64,000 bases of DNA from CAZRHR01 sp964599915 (GTDB lineage Bacteria > Bacteroidota > Bacteroidia > CAIKAF01), in NCBI GenBank assembly GCA_964599915.1, contig CAZRHR010000001.1, positions 40,678 to 104,677 on the forward strand. Reading direction: 5' to 3'. The notes below the pieces were generated by a model. It was given only the letters and a program-made list of their open reading frames with translations. It did no database searches and was not told the DNA's origin. A program made the position numbers and the translations under genes. Below, piece after piece: positions 1 to 8,381 of the stretch (its first letter is position 1; every line of letters begins with the position of its first letter).

Positions 1-447
1 GCGTTGTTGTATGAATTCAGTATTCACTAGATTTTCCTTTTTCCACATTTTAATCATTTCGCCACCACTCTGGTTTCTGGATAATTGATCTATCAATTCA
101 ATCACGGCCCACTGATAATTGGCTTTTGTTTTTTCGTCCGGATGGTTTCTGACTTCAGCCAGACATTCCAGATAGGATTTTGTGATACCTTCCAAATCGG
201 GCACCGCAATGCGAATTATACCTGCAGGTTTAAGTATCCTAAAACATTCCGAAATGAAATATTTCCCGCCTTCTTTAGTAAAATGTTCCAATACATGTGA
301 ATGATATACAACATCCGTTGAATTGTCATCTAAGGGGATTCCTTGGGTAAGGTCACAGAGGATAACATCCGGACTATTTGAATAGAAATCAAAATTTATC
401 CAATCTTTATGAAAACGACTTCCGCAGCCTAAATTAACATACTTCAT
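1..447 (-). CDS. SAM-dependent methyltransferase (class I), 3' end cut by the window
   Basis: The ATG at 447 opens a frame that runs off the window edge (149 codons visible). The start reads MKYVNLGCGSRFHKDWIN, a typical class I methyltransferase motif I (LGCGS) that would bind S-adenosylmethionine. It is followed by a DVVYHSHVLEHF segment, characteristic of the Methyltransf_11 fold, and RILKPAGIIRIAVPD, the usual post-motif. It overlaps the end of the upstream glycosyltransferase gene by 14 bases, so it belongs to the same polysaccharide operon. It probably methylates a sugar or caps a glycan chain; the substrate cannot be read from sequence. The C-terminal part is missing only because the window ends. 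Confidence 0.85.
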   Translation of the reverse strand, partial: MKYVNLGCGSRFHKDWINFDFYSNSPDVILCDLTQGIPLDDNSTDVVYHSHVLEHFTKEGGKYFISECFRILKPAGIIRIAVPDLEGITKSYLECLAEVRNHPDEKTKANYQWAVIELIDQLSRNQSGGEMIKMWKKENLVNTEFIQQR

Positions 448-1972
448 TTGAGTTTAGGATTTTGCTGAGATGTAAACAAACAATATTAACGGTGTCATAA
501 TCGCCTAAAAACGGATACATGAGTGGTCTTTTGGAATGATATATACCTCTGAAATTAATTGTAAATCCTGCTGAATTTATGTTTAATTCTGAAGATTTTT
601 TAATCCTGAGAATCAGTACCGCCTCTATTACATGCCAATTATGAAGGTTTTGGAACAGTTCTTCATAATTATCATCAACTACACCAACCAAAAAATGTGA
701 ACCATGTTCATCGAATGAAATCGATTCCTTTTCGCTGTAAGGGATTTTATTCTCGTTCAAATTAGCTTCCAATAATTCCAAAGAAATTGGATAGAGGGTA
801 TCCTTTAATATTATTGCCTTTTCGATGTCGTGACAACGAAATACTTCAGATGCCAAAAGACCGAACTGTTCATTATATAAAAGCAACTTATCGAAGGAAT
901 TCTTTTTCGAAAGATGCCATTTTCTAAAAACAACCTCTTTCTCCAATTTTAGCGTCTCACCTGAATAAAACTTCCAAGTTTTTTGATTCCAAATGTAAGA
1001 ACCTATGGTTTTTTCAGGTTGATATTTCAGGTTTTTCTCATTCTGAAAGTGTTGGGCTGAAGCCGCACTAAGCTTATTCTTCAGCTTTTGCACTAAGGGT
1101 GTTTTTTCTTCTTTTACAAAAAAGATGTTTTCAAACAAATGTTGATCTCTCTTCTTGTCCACCTCTACTTTAGAAGGGTGCTTTAACGGTAGAATGGGCA
1201 ATGTAGTTCTATTACCCAGTACTGAATCTCCCTTGGTATGGGTTCCTTCTTCATCAAATCCTATGTTTGAAACCAAATTTACCGAAGGTGTGATGCAAAT
1301 TCCATTATTTTTCCAAATGGCATATGTCCACTGATAATCCCAAATGTCTCTCTGTCCAAACTCAACGAGATTAAATTTTTCAATCCAGTATTTTTTAAAT
1401 GAACGGTTAGAATTTATCTTTTCAATCGTGACAGAATTTTTAAACGCATCATAATCCTGAAGCTGAAAGCTGAAATGTTTCCAAGCTCTGCGCCAGGTAG
1501 CCCATCCCCAACAATGTGGAATTTCAGAAAAAAAGTAAGACTCATCAACCCGTTTCGGAAGATCGCTCAATAAATTACCTCCGATGTTCATTACTGCGTC
1601 GTTGTTTTTATACTTTTCCAACAATTCGCTGCAGTAGTCAAAAAAGTCACGGTGTGGCATACAATCGTCTTCCAGAATGATACCCTGTTCTTCATGTTCA
1701 AAAAACCAGGTAATTCCAGAGGATGGTCCGGGTCCACAACCCATATTTTCATCCATAAACCGGATTTTTACTTCGCAGGGCCAGGTTATAGATTCCAACA
1801 CCGCCTTACGAGCAGCATCGCACTTTTCAATATCTGTCGGATGGGATGGTCTTGGTCCGTCGGCAGTAATATATAATTTGTCTGGTCTGTAGGCTGAAAT
1901 GGCCTGCACAACCTCTCTAACCTTTTCCGGCCGATTAAAAATTATTAGAAGTATAGGGGTATTATGATTCAA
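434..1972 (-). CDS. Glycosyltransferase, nucleotide-diphospho-sugar transferase fold (HlpA-like), 512 aa
   Basis: The first about 250 residues read as a GT-A fold sugar transferase: PILLIIFNRPEKV at the N-terminus, ADGPR, then GIILEDDCMPH with the acidic EDD metal/nucleotide-binding motif, and HCWGWATWRRAW, typical of the family once called hemolysin HlpA-like. The remaining 250 residues are less familiar and may be an accessory domain. An in-frame TAA directly precedes the first codon, so translation must begin at the TTG at 1972 or an even rarer codon. It lies 32 bases after the fucosyltransferase gene and overlaps the next methyltransferase. Role inferred: adding a sugar to the surface polysaccharide. 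Donor and acceptor are unknown. Confidence 0.8.
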   Translation of the reverse strand: MNHNTPILLIIFNRPEKVREVVQAISAYRPDKLYITADGPRPSHPTDIEKCDAARKAVLESITWPCEVKIRFMDENMGCGPGPSSGITWFFEHEEQGIILEDDCMPHRDFFDYCSELLEKYKNNDAVMNIGGNLLSDLPKRVDESYFFSEIPHCWGWATWRRAWKHFSFQLQDYDAFKNSVTIEKINSNRSFKKYWIEKFNLVEFGQRDIWDYQWTYAIWKNNGICITPSVNLVSNIGFDEEGTHTKGDSVLGNRTTLPILPLKHPSKVEVDKKRDQHLFENIFFVKEEKTPLVQKLKNKLSAASAQHFQNEKNLKYQPEKTIGSYIWNQKTWKFYSGETLKLEKEVVFRKWHLSKKNSFDKLLLYNEQFGLLASEVFRCHDIEKAIILKDTLYPISLELLEANLNENKIPYSEKESISFDEHGSHFLVGVVDDNYEELFQNLHNWHVIEAVLILRIKKSSELNINSAGFTINFRGIYHSKRPLMYPFLGDYDTVNIVCLHLSKILNSNEVC

Positions 1973-2004
1973 TTAACAAGCTTAGGAAAAGATTAAAAAA
2001 AAAA

Positions 2005-2823
2005 TTAAAAGTCAATCCAATTCCAATTAATAGACATGATACCGGGTGGATACTCTGATTTTATTTTAAATCCAAGCCAATACTTAGGGGCAAAAACTTC
2101 AGCATTATGATAATTAAGATATGCACCCCACCATGCAAACGTGCTATTTGAAATAATTAGTTTGTCTGCATTGAGTAATACCTGAAAATCATTTATTTCA
2201 GAATCTGAAATGTATTCAACTTGCAACAATGATTTAAAGGTATTCTTTGCCAAAGTTATATCATCTGTTAAAATTACCAAACGGTATTTGCCTATATTTT
2301 CGATTAAACTCATTGCATGCAAATAATAGTCAATAGGCAAAGTATAATCTGTTCCTCCCCAATTTCTATAATCTGTCCCTCTGTAATGGATAACTAAATT
2401 CGGTATATCACTTTCAATTAAAAAATAAAATTTATCATTAAACCTTTTAATATATTTGTTTTTTAAAGTAAATAATTTCTTAATATCATTTTTAAATTCA
2501 TAAAAATATTGATCAGTTTGGAAAAATCCATGATAAAGAATATTGTCCTCACCTAAATAATTTAAGAAAGAAATGGCTTCACAATTAGAATATTCTGAAA
2601 TTGATTTTATTCTTTTTTTGTTAATTCTTAAATACCATAGGGATAAAATTTTTTTCAATTGAAATTCAAAAATTCCTAGCTTGAAATAATTGAGCCTATT
2701 CTTGAAATGAGTTTCTGTTTCAAGCAGAAAGTAATTTGTTCTAAGTTTTTTACTTAAAGAATAGGCAAAAGCATATTGAAACATTTGGTTTCCTAAGCGG
2801 CCTTGAATTTTGACAAAAATCAT
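2005..2823 (-). CDS. Alpha-1,2-fucosyltransferase-like protein, GT11 family
   Basis: A 272-residue protein of the usual GT11 length. It starts MIFVKIQGRLGNQMFQYAFA, the family's N-terminal signature (GRLGNQMFQYA). The HxRxxD-type donor-binding motif is present as HYRGTDY near residue 145, and the C-terminal ISNSTFAWWGAYL block matches the conserved STFSWW motif. These enzymes move fucose from GDP-fucose, or a related sugar, to a 2-hydroxyl group. The ATG overlaps the stop of the preceding FkbM gene by four bases (ATGA), so the two are translationally coupled. The gene is very AT-rich compared with housekeeping genes in this window, which suggests acquisition by transfer. No GDP-fucose synthesis genes lie in the window. 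Confidence 0.88.
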   Translation of the reverse strand: MIFVKIQGRLGNQMFQYAFAYSLSKKLRTNYFLLETETHFKNRLNYFKLGIFEFQLKKILSLWYLRINKKRIKSISEYSNCEAISFLNYLGEDNILYHGFFQTDQYFYEFKNDIKKLFTLKNKYIKRFNDKFYFLIESDIPNLVIHYRGTDYRNWGGTDYTLPIDYYLHAMSLIENIGKYRLVILTDDITLAKNTFKSLLQVEYISDSEINDFQVLLNADKLIISNSTFAWWGAYLNYHNAEVFAPKYWLGFKIKSEYPPGIMSINWNWIDF

Positions 2824-3599
2824 TTTATCAAAAAATTGAAAATTAGGGCATTATTTATAATTATAAACTTTTTAGCTTTAAACATCAAAATATCTCCATA
2901 TTCATAATCTGGCTGAAAAATTGACTCAAAATCATTAATTTTAGATAGTTCAAAATATTTAATATGCTTGTTTGTTGATTCATACAAAAGTAGATATTTG
3001 TAACCTAAGCTGTTTAGTAATTTTATTATGTTTATTGTCTTAGAGAAATATTTTGGCTCCCATCCCCCAATACCCAATTTTTTTGAAGATCCACCGCCAT
3101 ATTCAAATTCAATAATTTCTGGAAAATATTTTGCTGGAAGTTCACCAAATTGTTTAATAATATTGTACTCACTCCCCTCTGTGTCCATTTTAATAATTGT
3201 AATCCTTTCAATGTTAAATAATTGAATAATATCACTAAGTGTTATCGTTTTAACAATCTTAGCCTGACTTTTATTTGTTACGCCCCACCAATCTCTGTTT
3301 ATGGATGAGACATCAGGACAATTCGCATTTTCAAAAATTCCAGTATAAATTGTTGTCTCCCCTGTTTCGTCTGTCAAACAGGCTTGCACCAACTCAATTT
3401 CATTCTTTCTTATAATTCTAAGTAATCTTTCAGAAGGCAATGGTTCAATTGCAATCGTCTTATAATTATTTTTAGCAAATAACTCACAATAAAAATTGTA
3501 AGTACCTACACCTACATCAATTGCATAACCATGCCGTTTCTTGTCGTAAATATGCAGTAACTTAGTTAAGTTTTTTAAAATAGTTTGTTCAACATTCAT
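2820..3599 (-). CDS. FkbM-family methyltransferase
   Basis: A 259-residue protein. YAIDVGVGTYNFYCELFAKN near residue 25 is the FkbM motif I (usually DVGANxG, here DVGVGT), followed by TIAIEPLPSERLLRII, the ExxP loop that follows beta-strand 2. ITIIKMDTEGSEYNIIKQF near residue 135 is the conserved DxEGxE motif of FkbM proteins. These enzymes methylate hydroxyl groups of sugars or polyketides with SAM. It is the first gene after the IS4-like remnant and overlaps the fucosyltransferase by four bases. AT-rich like its neighbours. The family is clear; the target is unknown. Confidence 0.83.
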   Translation of the reverse strand: MNVEQTILKNLTKLLHIYDKKRHGYAIDVGVGTYNFYCELFAKNNYKTIAIEPLPSERLLRIIRKNEIELVQACLTDETGETTIYTGIFENANCPDVSSINRDWWGVTNKSQAKIVKTITLSDIIQLFNIERITIIKMDTEGSEYNIIKQFGELPAKYFPEIIEFEYGGGSSKKLGIGGWEPKYFSKTINIIKLLNSLGYKYLLLYESTNKHIKYFELSKINDFESIFQPDYEYGDILMFKAKKFIIINNALIFNFLIK

Positions 3600-3617
3600 T
3601 GATATATGATTTTAATT

Positions 3618-4258
3618 CACAATTGTCCAAAATGTTATTAATCGCCCAAAATGTCATTTGATTGTTAGGCGTTTACGGCGGTAAAAAACCATTTTGCAAT
3701 ACCAATCCCCTGCATCAAAATAAAGTGGACGGTCGAATAATGTTTTCAGGTTTGAAAAATGGGGTATTAAGCCAAAACCACAAGTCTATTATTGCAAATA
3801 AACTGATGTGTATAAAGCAAACCAAATTGTATAGATGCCAAGGGCACATTGCCTTGTTTTTCAAATAACTGGTAAGGAGCACGGCTATCATGGCACACCA
3901 CATTTGTTTGCATACTGTGTTAGCCGAGGTTACCACAAACATTTTGACACGGAAAAGCTGCTTTAAGTGCATAAAGAAGCTTTCAAAAGTCCATCTGGCC
4001 TTATTTAATTGTGAAATGGTGTTTGCTGTCCAAGACATTTCATTGGTGGCTAAAATGAGATATTGGTCGCTTTGTTCATCACACACCCGAATCAAGCGCA
4101 GTATTTGGGGATAGTCTTTTAATCTTGTATTGCCCACCAGTCTTATGTCTTGGTCCGATAAGATGTGCGGATGCTTGGCGTTAGTTTCATAGCTGGTTTC
4201 CAACTAGATCTTCGATGTCCCTATTTTTATGACAAAAAAATTATTTTGGACAGGTGTG
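3618..4258 (-). mobile_element. Internally deleted IS4-family element with terminal inverted repeats
   Basis: A 641-base remnant inside the polysaccharide operon. The 16-base ends at 3618-3633 (CACAATTGTCCAAAAT) and 4243-4258 (read on the minus strand, CACACCTGTCCAAAAT) match at 14 of 16 positions in inverted orientation. Between them lies only the C-terminal part of an IS4-type transposase. Full IS4 elements are normally about twice this length, so about half the transposase gene was lost while both ends remain. I see no convincing target-site duplication. It could still be moved in trans by a related active transposase. Confidence 0.72.
3715..4203 (-). pseudogene. IS4-family transposase, C-terminal fragment
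   Basis: About 160 codons corresponding to the C-terminal part of an IS4-type DDE transposase. HPHILSDQDIRLVG and KDYPQILRLIRV match the strand leading to the last catalytic region, and KARWTFESFFMHLKQLFRVK matches the Y-(2)-R-(3)-E-(6)-K signature carrying the catalytic glutamate. The frame opens directly after an in-frame TAG with no N-terminal region, so the first two catalytic aspartates are missing and the product cannot be active. It sits inside recognisable terminal inverted repeats. Confidence 0.82.
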
Positions 4259-4290
4259 ATTAAAAACACACTGAAAATCTGTTTGCCCAA

Positions 4291-5082
4291 TTAGTAAATT
4301 AATTTAACTCCTAACTCAAAAAACCTTTTAATAAAGATAAATGAATACATATATCCATGCAACTTTAAAAAAGCAAAATTCATTTCGCGTAGTTTTTTCT
4401 TGTAGCTTCTTGGATCATGAAAGTCACTATTTTTTCCATGTACTTGATAAATACCTGTTAAATCTGGTGTGTAAAAAGCTTGCCCCTTTTTAAGTATTAT
4501 GTTATAAAGCATCCAGTCTCCGAAAGGAACTTTTAATAAATGATTTTGATAAACTGGAAAATTAAAAATGTTCCTAAAAACAACCGTTAAAGTGAAGGCA
4601 TAGTTTTCTTTCATGAAATCTGTTAATTCAAAAACTCTTTCCTTTTTATCTCCCAAATTTTGTCTTTGACCATTTATGAGATTTCTTTGCTCTACTGCTG
4701 TATAACACATCACATACTCCTGATTCCCCTCCAAAAAATCCACCTGCCTTTGCAGCTTGCAGGGGTCAGTCCAGTAATCATCACCTTCACACAGGGCAAT
4801 ATATTTCCCATTTGCTTGCCCTAATGCCCAGATAAAATTGGGCATCATGCCTTTATTTTGGGTATGCCGGATGTAGCGAATCCAAGAAGCGCGCGGATGA
4901 GTAGCCATTATTTCCTGCATTACACCGGCCGTATTATCCGGAGAACAGTCGTCGGCAACAATTAGCTCCACGGGGAAATCACAGTCCTGCATCAGCACCC
5001 CTTCTACGGCCTGGCGTATAAAGGCTTCGTGCCCGTAAGTAATCATAACCACGCTCACGGTAGGTTGCTTTAGCTCACTCAT
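4291..5082 (-). CDS. Glycosyltransferase family 2
   Basis: A 263-residue GT2 enzyme. VSVVMITYGHEAFIRQAV at the N-terminus, ELIVADDCSPDNT (nucleotide-binding DD) and IALCEGDDYWTDP (the DxD-like metal-binding EGDD) are all in the expected order. It would transfer one sugar from a nucleotide sugar during polysaccharide assembly on the inner face of the membrane. Its ATG overlaps the stop of the acetyltransferase gene (ATGA). The 5' third is richer in G+C than the 3' two thirds, with the change near 4780, hinting at a recombination joint inside the gene. The IS4-like remnant begins 33 bases past its stop. Confidence 0.88.
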   Translation of the reverse strand: MSELKQPTVSVVMITYGHEAFIRQAVEGVLMQDCDFPVELIVADDCSPDNTAGVMQEIMATHPRASWIRYIRHTQNKGMMPNFIWALGQANGKYIALCEGDDYWTDPCKLQRQVDFLEGNQEYVMCYTAVEQRNLINGQRQNLGDKKERVFELTDFMKENYAFTLTVVFRNIFNFPVYQNHLLKVPFGDWMLYNIILKKGQAFYTPDLTGIYQVHGKNSDFHDPRSYKKKLREMNFAFLKLHGYMYSFIFIKRFFELGVKLIY

Positions 5083-5696
5083 CGCGCGGGGACTCCCTTC
5101 ACTGTTTTTCTGTCTTCAACATTTTGAGTTACCACAGCACCCGCTCCCACACGTGCTTCACAACCTACGCGCACACCAGGCAAAAGGGTTGCATTGGCTC
5201 CGATATGGGTATAACTTCCAATATAGCTATTACCTAAAATGGTGGCTCCCGGCGATAATTCTACGAAGTCACCTAATACACTATCGTGTGTAAGTATAGC
5301 ATTCGAATACATCAGTAGTCCTTTCCCTGTTTTTACTGAACTTGTAATGGTGGTATGCGCCAATATGGTTGCCCCATCACCTAACTCTACACCAAAATGA
5401 CCAATAGATGCCAGGGGAGAAATTACAGAATGGACTTTACCACCCCATGCTTCGAATAGTACACACATTTGAAGGCGTAGTTTGGGGTTGCCTAAGCCTA
5501 AAGCAAAATCGTTTGAGTAATCCTTGAAATATGCCTTTACCTCTGTTTCACTTTTCAGAATAGGAAACTGACCGAAAAGTTGTTGGGGTAAATCAGTTGA
5601 CACGTTGTCAAAAAACACCAAATTATCTGTACGGCCCAATTCATAGCAAACTTCCAATAATTCTTTGGCAAAGCCTTTAGCACCTACAATAATCAT
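5079..5696 (-). CDS. NeuD/PglD-type sugar O- or N-acetyltransferase (hexapeptide repeat)
   Basis: A 205-residue protein. The N-terminal MIIVGAKGFAKELLEV is the Rossmann-like nucleotide-sugar binding half of NeuD/PglD enzymes. From about residue 90 a left-handed beta-helix of hexapeptide repeats follows (SIGHFGVELGDGATILAHT, GNSYIGSYTHIGANATLLPG, VGAGAVVTQNV), ending in KGVPAR. Such enzymes use acetyl-CoA to acetylate an amino sugar or sialic-acid-like sugar. The gene sits 9 bases behind a DegT aminotransferase, and together they form an aminate-then-acetylate pair. The helical His expected of PglD may be the H in ILAHTT; I infer N-acetylation of a UDP- or dTDP-amino sugar. Confidence 0.85.
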   Translation of the reverse strand: MIIVGAKGFAKELLEVCYELGRTDNLVFFDNVSTDLPQQLFGQFPILKSETEVKAYFKDYSNDFALGLGNPKLRLQMCVLFEAWGGKVHSVISPLASIGHFGVELGDGATILAHTTITSSVKTGKGLLMYSNAILTHDSVLGDFVELSPGATILGNSYIGSYTHIGANATLLPGVRVGCEARVGAGAVVTQNVEDRKTVKGVPAR

Positions 5697-5705
5697 ATAT
5701 AATGC

Positions 5706-6803
5706 TCAATTGGAGTTGATATTGGTTAACAGCAGCTCATTCACCCACATACAAATCTTTTCAACATGCTGTAGTTCAATATTATGATACAATGGCAAAC
5801 ACAAAATACGTTGGGCTATACTTTCTGAAACGGGAAAGTTTTCTGCATTCACATAAGGCAGGGTATTCAAGCTCGGGTAAAAGTACCTACGCACAAGAAC
5901 ACCCTTCGCTTTTAAATGGCTTTCAGCATGAATCAACAAGTCTTCATTTTCAAAAATAACGGGAAAATAACTGTAATTCCATTCACATTCTTCTCGCATT
6001 TTTAAAAGTCCAAGATTAGGTTTAAGTAGCTTCCTATACGTATCCACAGCTTGTTTTCGGCCCTTTAAGATGGTTACCATATATGGCAGCACAGATATAC
6101 CCATAGCGGCCTGTAATTCACTGATTTTACCGTTAATACCCAAACCGTGAAAAGCCAGAGGCCCATCATGTCCGAAATTGTGGCTGTAATAAATTTGGTG
6201 AAAAAGTTCAGGGTCTTTAGAAAATACGGCACCGCCCTCGCCCGTGTGAAAAATTTTGGTCGCATGAAAGCTGCATGTACTGATGTCGCCATACTCGAAG
6301 ATACTTTTGCCTTTGTATTTCACTCCGAAACAATGAGCTGCATCATAGATGACCTTAATATTGTGTTTATTGGCAATGGCCTCAATGGCCTCCACATGAC
6401 ATGGATTACCAAACACATGCGTAGCCAAAATGCAGGTGGTACATGGGGTTATAGCAGCTTCAATTTTGGTTTCATCAATGGTTAAATATTCGGGGTGTAT
6501 ATCCACAAAGACGGGGGTGCAGTTTTCCCATACGATCGCTGCAGTAGTGGCCACATAACTGAATGGCGTGGTAATGATTTCCCCTCCATTCCCCATTAAC
6601 TTCAGAGCTACCTGCAATGGAAAGGTACCATTATTGGTAATGAGTATTTTGCTTTCTTGTAAACCGAGGTAATCCGTCAACTTTTGTTCAAGTTCCAGCA
6701 CAAGTTGTCCCCGATTAGTGAGCCACTGGTTGTCATAGGCGCGCTGCACCTGCACCATATACTCATCTAAGGGTGGAAGGAAAGATTTAGTTACGGGAAT
6801 CAT
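5706..6803 (-). CDS. DegT/DnrJ/EryC1/StrS family sugar aminotransferase
   Basis: About 365 residues, usual length for the family. PLP-dependent transfer of an amino group to a keto-sugar. The PLP lysine is in SFHATKIFHTGEGGAVF near residue 180, preceded by DAAHCFG, the family's conserved Asp and His. I start it at the ATG at 6803 (MIPVTKSFLPPLDEY), because the in-frame TTG at 6812 lies inside the preceding gene. The paired NeuD-type acetyltransferase follows 9 bases later, so the product is probably an N-acetylated 3- or 4-amino-deoxy sugar. The dehydratase that would make the keto-sugar is not in this window. Confidence 0.88.
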   Translation of the reverse strand: MIPVTKSFLPPLDEYMVQVQRAYDNQWLTNRGQLVLELEQKLTDYLGLQESKILITNNGTFPLQVALKLMGNGGEIITTPFSYVATTAAIVWENCTPVFVDIHPEYLTIDETKIEAAITPCTTCILATHVFGNPCHVEAIEAIANKHNIKVIYDAAHCFGVKYKGKSIFEYGDISTCSFHATKIFHTGEGGAVFSKDPELFHQIYYSHNFGHDGPLAFHGLGINGKISELQAAMGISVLPYMVTILKGRKQAVDTYRKLLKPNLGLLKMREECEWNYSYFPVIFENEDLLIHAESHLKAKGVLVRRYFYPSLNTLPYVNAENFPVSESIAQRILCLPLYHNIELQHVEKICMWVNELLLTNINSN

Positions 6804-6808
6804 CTTAT

Positions 6809-7609
6809 TCAAAGTGGAATAGAACGGTCTAAGAATAATAATTCTCCCTTTTCATATGCACCCTGAGCTTGCTTTAAATTATACCATATTTTGGGACGTA
6901 TAATTATACTTTCGGGATTGCTATTCAAAAATGCAGCCCACCAACTAAACGTACTATTTGCCAAAATTATATTCCTACACTTTGCCATAAGGTGCAACTC
7001 TTCAAAATCCTTTAGGCTAAATAAATCATCACAGAACAGAACATTAATTGACAACCCAAAGTTTTCTTTACACCATGCCATATCATTGGAAAATACAATA
7101 AACTTAGTTGATGGATCTTGAGATTGTATATAATTAATAGCTTTGTTATAATAATCGAAAGTTAAATTTTTAAATATTATAGTATTTTCCGGGTTTAAAT
7201 AATCTCCTCTTCTAATGTGTATGGCTGTGTAATTTCCTGATTCTATAAATAAAACAGCATTTTTGTATGCGTCCCTTTTATTTTTTATTTCAAAATCAAG
7301 CCTAAGTTTAGGAATCACGTTTTGAAAATAACATGGATAGGCCCAATATCCATTTAAATAAGTGTAATTGCCCACTTTTGTAATATCAATTTTATCCCAA
7401 ATTGGGTCTATAATTTTTTTGTGTCGAAAATTAAAATATAAACCCTTTGGAAAACTATTCTTATTAAACAGAGAATAGCTAATGTTGAAATTATTCAAAT
7501 AATTATCAGATTCAAAATCCAAAAAACAAGACTTATCTGAAATGGCTTTAGATAATGCATATTGGAACATTTGATTACCTAAGCCAGCAAATATTTTTAT
7601 TACAACCAT
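6809..7609 (-). CDS. Alpha-1,2-fucosyltransferase-like protein, GT11 family (second copy)
   Basis: 266 residues. It begins MVVIKIFAGLGNQMFQYALS (GLGNQMFQYA signature), has AIHIRRGDYLNP (HxRRGDY donor-binding motif) near residue 160, and ILANSTFSWWAAFLNS near residue 220. It is a diverged paralogue of the GT11 gene at 2005-2823, not a recent duplicate. Its ATG overlaps the last codons of the decayed FkbM gene upstream. Two GT11 enzymes in one locus suggest two fucose-type branches or a repeat unit with two such linkages, but the donor could also be another GDP-deoxysugar. Confidence 0.87.
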   Translation of the reverse strand: MVVIKIFAGLGNQMFQYALSKAISDKSCFLDFESDNYLNNFNISYSLFNKNSFPKGLYFNFRHKKIIDPIWDKIDITKVGNYTYLNGYWAYPCYFQNVIPKLRLDFEIKNKRDAYKNAVLFIESGNYTAIHIRRGDYLNPENTIIFKNLTFDYYNKAINYIQSQDPSTKFIVFSNDMAWCKENFGLSINVLFCDDLFSLKDFEELHLMAKCRNIILANSTFSWWAAFLNSNPESIIIRPKIWYNLKQAQGAYEKGELLFLDRSIPL

Positions 7610-8359
7610 TTAAAAAGACGATAGATGTAAAATTTAATCCTTTTAAACCATGAGAAATGTTTGAAATTTACCCAAAGCTGATCACTAGCAACACCGTCAA
7701 CGGCATCTTTAATAAGTGTAAAACCTCCTTAGTTAATGAAATGTTCAACTTCATTTTTTAACGGTTGATTTTTGTAGAGTGGGATATTTTCAACCTCCAT
7801 CCAAACCATTTTAATTTTATTGATATCATTTCCTGCACCCTCTAATACTAAAAGTTCAGCAACCTGAATATCCAAATGCACAAAATCAATCCATTCAATT
7901 TTTTCTCCTGTGAGGATATTTGGTAGTTTGATTGTTGAAACCATAATAAAGACTGCAAATTTAAGCCAAAGAAAAATTTCTTTCATTTTGTATAATTCAA
8001 ACAATGAACTTGACTTGTTTCCATATTACCAGTCAATAACCTATGCGCATTTTCTGGATTCCCTGAGGATAAAAAAACTATGAAAACCCCTTTCTTTAGC
8101 AAGAGCTTTTTGTATAATTATAAGGTTTTTTTCATCAAATTTTTTGATGTTTTGATACATGAGAACAATAATTTTTGCTGAAGGTTCAAATGCGTATATC
8201 TTGCAATTTTTAAAATATTTAGAACATCTATTGCATCTAATACATTGCAACTGCCTATGTCAAAAATTGTCATATCCTTATGTTTTGAAAAAAAGTAGCT
8301 TAGTTCTTTTGCAAACTCAATGAATCATCAATATAATTACCAGCAAAGTCTTTATTCAT
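7600..8359 (-). pseudogene. Decayed FkbM-family methyltransferase
   Basis: Fragments of one FkbM protein can be followed through several frames on the minus strand. From an ATG at about 8359 come an in-frame stop after about 19 codons, a frame change to a stretch reading KDMTIFDIGSC (motif I), and another to KIYAFEPSAKIIV and IIQKALAKERGFHSFF. Further changes lead to SSGNPENAHRLLTGN and then to IDFVHLDIQVAELLVLEGAG (the DxEGxE region, altered). A TAA at 7731-7729 then interrupts the frame, but GGFTLIKDAVDGVASDQLWV continues after it. The total span matches a normal 250-residue FkbM gene. With at least three frameshifts and one stop codon it is non-functional. Intact neighbours make sequencing error unlikely. 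Confidence 0.82.
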
Positions 8360-8381
8360 TCTTTAAGTTGTATTTCTCATG

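Noticed and set aside
85..300. Plus-strand open frame at the window start
   Set aside because: It is antisense to the methyltransferase, which has clear conserved motifs on the minus strand.
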